NCBI GenBank assembly: GCA_005777415.1 | Contig: SXMI01000089.1 | Coordinates: 1 to 10,472, forward strand | Length of the DNA stretch: 10,472 nt | Reading direction: 5' to 3' | Source: Actinomycetota bacterium | GTDB lineage: Bacteria; Actinomycetota; Acidimicrobiia; Acidimicrobiales; Microtrichaceae | In this document: positions 7,236 to 10,472 of the stretch, in pieces | Layout: the number at the start of each line of letters is the position of its first letter | Numbering within the stretch: position 1 is the first letter of the stretch | Program-made: the position numbers and the translations under genes | Notes under the pieces: generated by a model | Told to the model about the DNA's origin: nothing | What the model saw: only the letters and a program-made list of their open reading frames with translations | The model's database searches: none

Positions 7236-8914
7236 GCAGGCTCCTGTCGTCGGTTGGTCACGGGAACGTCGGTTGGTACATCACGTGCGAGGCGCTCGAG
7301 CACCAGGGTGAGCAGCTCGTCGTCGCGGACCTTGGTGCCGCCCGAGGTCATGGGCACCTCCTCGGCGGAGAAGAAGACCACCCGCTTGGGCACCTTGTAG
7401 GTGGCGACCCGCTCTCGGAGGAACGACTGGACCTCCGCCTCCGTGACGGTCGCTCCGTCGGCGGGGACCACGGCCGCCACGACGAGCTGGTCGAGCCGAG
7501 GATCGGGAACGCCGAGCACGCGACTCAACTTCACCGACGGACAGGCCCGCAGGGCGACCTCGATCTCGGCCGGCGAGACGTTCGCTCCGCCGGTCTTGAT
7601 CATCTCGGTGCGGCGCCCGGACCAGTGCAGGATCCCGTCGGCGTCGACGTGTCCGGCGTCACCGGTGCGGAAGAACCCGTCCGCGTCGACGCAGTCGGCG
7701 GGGTCGCGACCCAGGTAGCCGATCATCAGGGTCTCCCCCGAGACCGCCAGCTCACCCTCCTCGTCGACCCCCAGGGCGCGTCCCGACTCGGGGTCGATCA
7801 CGCGCAGCTGCGTCCCGGGCAGCAGCGGGCCGTTGCCCACCTTCATCTGCTCGCGCGGGGTTCCGCTGGGATAACCCGACACGAAGGCGCAGGTCTCGGA
7901 CATGCCGTAGCCGACCGGCATGATCCACCCGGGATCAGGTCGCACCGACGGGTGCCGGGCGTAGGCGCCCTTGCCGAAGGCGCACCGAACCGACGACAGG
8001 TCCGTCCCGGCCCAGTCGGGGTGCTCGGACAGCGCGACGGTCTGGTGCGGCAGCGTGTACGGCTCGGTGACCCGCTCGCGCTCGATCAGCGCCAGCGCAC
8101 CGGCGGGGTCGAAGGTCTCCTGGGCCACCCAGCATCCGCCGGCGGCCAGGGTGGAGCCCACTGCGGTGTTGAGCCCAGCGGTCCAGAACACCGGGAGCGC
8201 CGAGAACATCCGGGTCGTGTGGTCACGGCCGAAGACCTGCGACTGGAGCCAGAACTGCAGGGTCGGCGCACGGTTGGAGTGCAGGACCCCCTTCGGCGTG
8301 GCGGTGGTTCCCGAGCTGAAGATGACCAGCGCGGGGTCATCGGGCACCACCCGGGCGCACCGCTCCTGCAGCGCCGGTCCAGTGCAGGTGGAGGCCGCGG
8401 CCCGGAAGGTGTCCCAGCTCTCGGTGCCCACCACTGCCACCCGGCCACCCGGACCCGACCCCTCACCGAGCGCCGTGAGCTCGTCGCCGAAGCGTCGCCC
8501 GAGCAGCGCACGCTGGGTCAGGACGAACCGGGCCGAACAGAGCTCGAGGAGCTGCTCGAGCTCAGGCCGGGTCGAGAACGTCGACATCGGCGCCGCCACT
8601 GCGCCGATCATCGCCGCACCGAAGATCGACGCCACGACCTCGGGACGGTTGCCCATGAGGATCGCGACGCGCTCGCCGGGGGCGACCCCGTGCGCGACCA
8701 ACGATGCGGCGATCTCCTGCGACGCAGCGACGAGGTCGGCGTAGCTCCACCGCACGGTGGTCCCACCGTCCAGCTGGTCGTCGAACACGATCGCCTCGTT
8801 CGGGCCGTGGCGCGCACCGATCTCGGCGAGGAAGGCCCCGAAGGTGAGCGGTCCGATGCCCTCGACCGCATCGAGCGGCGGACCACGGAACGTGACGGGA
8901 GAGGAGGCGGTCAC
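7232..8914 (-). CDS. AMP-forming acyl-CoA synthetase (class I adenylate-forming ligase)
   Basis: 560-aa enzyme that activates a carboxylic acid to its acyl-CoA through an acyl-adenylate, using ATP and CoA. Motifs in order are the P-loop FSSGTTATPKG (199-209), GYGMSE (335-340), the ATP-ribose motif FRTGDAGHVDADG (415-427), the hinge GRRTEMIKTGG (433-443), and the C-terminal catalytic-lysine region PMTSGGTKVRDDEL (521-534) with Lys528. The last motif reads Gly-Gly-Thr-Lys where most relatives have Ser-Gly-Lys, a small variant. No membrane segment is evident. The acid substrate (fatty, aromatic or other) cannot be told. The GTG start at 8914 overlaps the TGA of the acyl-CoA dehydrogenase by 4 bases, and no strong RBS is visible, so coupling is expected. 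It is the activating step for the adjacent acyl-CoA dehydrogenases. Confidence 0.94.
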   Translation of the reverse strand: MTASSPVTFRGPPLDAVEGIGPLTFGAFLAEIGARHGPNEAIVFDDQLDGGTTVRWSYADLVAASQEIAASLVAHGVAPGERVAILMGNRPEVVASIFGAAMIGAVAAPMSTFSTRPELEQLLELCSARFVLTQRALLGRRFGDELTALGEGSGPGGRVAVVGTESWDTFRAAASTCTGPALQERCARVVPDDPALVIFSSGTTATPKGVLHSNRAPTLQFWLQSQVFGRDHTTRMFSALPVFWTAGLNTAVGSTLAAGGCWVAQETFDPAGALALIERERVTEPYTLPHQTVALSEHPDWAGTDLSSVRCAFGKGAYARHPSVRPDPGWIMPVGYGMSETCAFVSGYPSGTPREQMKVGNGPLLPGTQLRVIDPESGRALGVDEEGELAVSGETLMIGYLGRDPADCVDADGFFRTGDAGHVDADGILHWSGRRTEMIKTGGANVSPAEIEVALRACPSVKLSRVLGVPDPRLDQLVVAAVVPADGATVTEAEVQSFLRERVATYKVPKRVVFFSAEEVPMTSGGTKVRDDELLTLVLERLARDVPTDVPVTNRRQEPA

Positions 8915-9876
8915 CGTGATCGGGTCCCGTTGGCGAGGTCGGCTCCGTGGGGGAACAGGCCGACGAACCCCTCGTCGGCGATCGCCGTCGCGAGCGCGGC
9001 CGCGGTCGGCTCGGCCCCCCTCGGCAGCCGGAGCGCCGGCTGGACGAGACGGGTGATGACCGACACGTCGTACTCGTCACAGACCCCGGCGGCCCCGTGC
9101 AGTTGCTGGGCGCTGCGCAGGACCGGGCGGGCCACCTCGAGCGCGTGCAGCCGCAGGGCCAGGACGTCCGCCCGAGCAGTGGCGGGGTCCTGCCCCAGAC
9201 GCCACACGGTGAACCCGGCGAGCTCGCGCAGACCGGCGACCGCCACGGCGGCATCGGCCAGTTGGAACTGCACCGCCTGGAAGGCGGCGAGCGGCTGGCC
9301 GAACTGCACCCTGGACACGACGTGCTCGGTGGCCAGTTCCACCGCACGATCGAGGGAACCGAGCACCGTCCAGACAACGAGGCACTGCTGGAGCAGCAGG
9401 TCGGCCGTCGGCGGGGACCCGCCGGCGGGGTCCAGACTCAGATCACCGAGGAAACGCCCCAGACGGGTGCCGAGCCCCCCCTCGACCGAGGAGCCCACCC
9501 CACCGATCGCCCCGTCGAGCGAGCCGACCCGCCAGCGCTCGAACAAGGTGGCGTGGTCCACCCGCGGTGCGGCCGTCGGGATGCACGCGGTCGGCCGCCC
9601 GTCGGGGTCGCGCACCAGGGCGGCGGCGAGGGGGTACGGCAGCGAGGCCCGGCCCGCCACCTCGCAGACCGCGGCTGCCGCCGCCAGCGAGGTGGCATCG
9701 GCGCGCGGGTCCAGATCGTCCAGCCCGAGCTGCTCGAGGACCGGGGCGACCTCGGTGGTCCGTACGAGCGGGTCGGCCTCGGCCCGACGCGCCAGATCGA
9801 CACCGCCGAGCGCGTCGAACGCCCGGCGGGCCGCATCGGCGAGCTCACGCGCCTCGGAGGGCAGCTCGGGATCCAT
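8911..9876 (-). CDS. Short acyl-CoA dehydrogenase family protein (probable subunit of a heteromeric enzyme)
   Basis: 321-aa flavoprotein of the acyl-CoA dehydrogenase family, well below the usual 380-400 aa. The FAD-contact motif RVQFGQPLAAFQAVQ (189-203) is intact, and LHGAAGVCDEYDVS (259-272) matches the conserved Gly-rich turn before the C-terminal helix. The N-terminal helical domain and central beta domain look compressed (residues 1-165). No Glu-Gly-Thr catalytic motif is seen near the C-terminus. Such short, partly degenerate forms are known as one half of the alpha2-beta2 dehydrogenases of mycobacterial steroid side-chain breakdown (FadE28/FadE29 type). The neighbour 9 bases upstream is a second, complementary member, so a heterotetramer is the best guess. 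The ATG at 9876 is taken as start; there is no convincing RBS. The stop overlaps the ligase GTG by 4 bases. Confidence 0.88.
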   Translation of the reverse strand: MDPELPSEARELADAARRAFDALGGVDLARRAEADPLVRTTEVAPVLEQLGLDDLDPRADATSLAAAAAVCEVAGRASLPYPLAAALVRDPDGRPTACIPTAAPRVDHATLFERWRVGSLDGAIGGVGSSVEGGLGTRLGRFLGDLSLDPAGGSPPTADLLLQQCLVVWTVLGSLDRAVELATEHVVSRVQFGQPLAAFQAVQFQLADAAVAVAGLRELAGFTVWRLGQDPATARADVLALRLHALEVARPVLRSAQQLHGAAGVCDEYDVSVITRLVQPALRLPRGAEPTAAALATAIADEGFVGLFPHGADLANGTRSR

Positions 9877-9885
9877 GCCGCCGGC

Positions 9886-10472
9886 TCAGACCTTCGCCCC
9901 GCGCACCAGCGCCTTGGCGACGATCATGCGCTGCACCTCGATGGTGCCGCTCGAGACGGTGGCGGCCTGGGCGTAGCGCCAGTGGTCCTCGATCGCGCCG
10001 TGCAGGGGCGCAGCGGGGCCCGCCTCCACGCTGCGGTGCTCGAGTGCCCCGAACAGGGTCTCGGCCACCGACTGGTCGCACTGGGTCACGGCGATGCGCG
10101 CCGCGGAGGCCAGCACATCGGGCACCTGACCCGCCTCCTGCGCACGCACCGTGCGGTAGGCCAGCAGGCGGGCGACGCGCACCTGGACCAGCGCCCGCGC
10201 CCAGGCGGCGTGGACCCCGGCGGGCAGATCGTCCCAGTGGGGGGCCAACTCGGCGCCGAGTGCCGAGAGCAGACGTTCACAGCGGGCGTACCGGGCGATG
10301 CCGACGCGTTCGTGGGCCAGGGCGGTCTTGATGACCGACCAGCCACCGCCCAGCTCACCGAGCACCGCCTCGGGGCCGACCTCGACCCCATCGAAGAACA
10401 CCTCGTTCAGGTGGTGCGGCCCGAGCATGGACCGGATGGGGCGGACCTCGATGCCCGGCGTGTCCATGGGCA
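9886..10472 (-). CDS. Acyl-CoA dehydrogenase family protein, C-terminal part (5' truncated by window edge)
   Basis: Partial gene entering from the right edge; 195 residues are visible, beginning in the central beta domain (PGIEVRPIRSM, then LNEVFFDGVEVGPEAVLGE). The helical C-terminal domain follows with GGGWSVIKTALAHERVGIA and ends in SSGTIEVQRMIVAKALVRGAKV-type sequence, the usual family terminus. The Met at 10467 is internal: the frame continues to the edge, and the preceding part of the domain is missing. Two features are odd. The Arg-x-Gln-Phe-Gly FAD motif is absent, replaced by a divergent segment around APHWDDLPAGVH, and Ser-Gly-Thr stands where many members have catalytic Glu-Gly-Thr. 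The next gene supplies the missing Arg-x-Gln-Phe-Gly motif, which suggests the two pair as unequal subunits. It is the most upstream operon gene visible; the promoter lies outside. Confidence 0.88.
   Translation of the reverse strand, partial: PMDTPGIEVRPIRSMLGPHHLNEVFFDGVEVGPEAVLGELGGGWSVIKTALAHERVGIARYARCERLLSALGAELAPHWDDLPAGVHAAWARALVQVRVARLLAYRTVRAQEAGQVPDVLASAARIAVTQCDQSVAETLFGALEHRSVEAGPAAPLHGAIEDHWRYAQAATVSSGTIEVQRMIVAKALVRGAKV

Noticed and set aside
7625..9976. A 783-codon open frame on the + strand opposite the ligase and the short acyl-CoA dehydrogenase.
   Set aside because: It is antisense to two genes with clear family motifs. Its translation is low-complexity Arg/Ser/Gly/Pro-rich with no recognisable domain, as expected for a shadow frame in GC-rich DNA.

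Overview
The window is very GC-rich (roughly 70 % by eye), uses GTG and TTG starts freely, and is almost wholly coding. Together with the enzyme families present (paired acyl-CoA dehydrogenases, a MaoC/FAS1-like dehydratase, a GMC oxidoreductase with a small partner), this suggests a high-GC actinomycete, perhaps an acidimicrobial or mycobacterial-type lineage. That assignment is inference; no rRNA or other phylogenetic marker is present. No RNA genes, mobile elements, CRISPR arrays or sizeable repeats were seen. No non-coding gap exceeds about 13 bases.

Layout. The left edge holds the C-terminal half of an FGGY carbohydrate kinase on the + strand (2-703). A 13-base convergent gap follows. 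Everything else (717-10472) is one block of ten genes on the - strand, transcribed right to left: an acyl-CoA dehydrogenase cut by the window edge (10472-9886), a short acyl-CoA dehydrogenase (9876-8911), an AMP-forming acyl-CoA ligase (8914-7232), a double-hotdog MaoC-type dehydratase (7235-5997), a D-2-hydroxyacid dehydrogenase (6000-5020), a class II aldolase (5027-4368), a gluconate-2-dehydrogenase subunit-3-like protein (4371-3931), a GMC flavoprotein (3934-2225), a zinc alcohol dehydrogenase (2221-1163) and a small VOC-fold protein (1166-717). Six of the nine junctions are 4-base stop/start overlaps (ATGA or GTGA), one is an 8-base overlap, and two are gaps of 3 and 9 bases. This is strong evidence for one polycistronic, translationally coupled operon whose promoter lies beyond the right edge.

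Function. The first four genes form a CoA-dependent acid degradation set: ligation to CoA, alpha/beta dehydrogenation and hydration. The next six look like sugar, polyol or hydroxyacid chemistry: hydroxyacid oxidation or reduction, aldol cleavage, flavin-dependent alcohol oxidation, zinc-dependent alcohol oxidation and a VOC enzyme. The kinase on the facing strand would fit the second set. The simplest reading is a catabolic operon for a compound with both an acyl (carboxylate) part and a polyhydroxylated part. The substrate cannot be read from the sequence, and no transporter or regulator is visible in the window.
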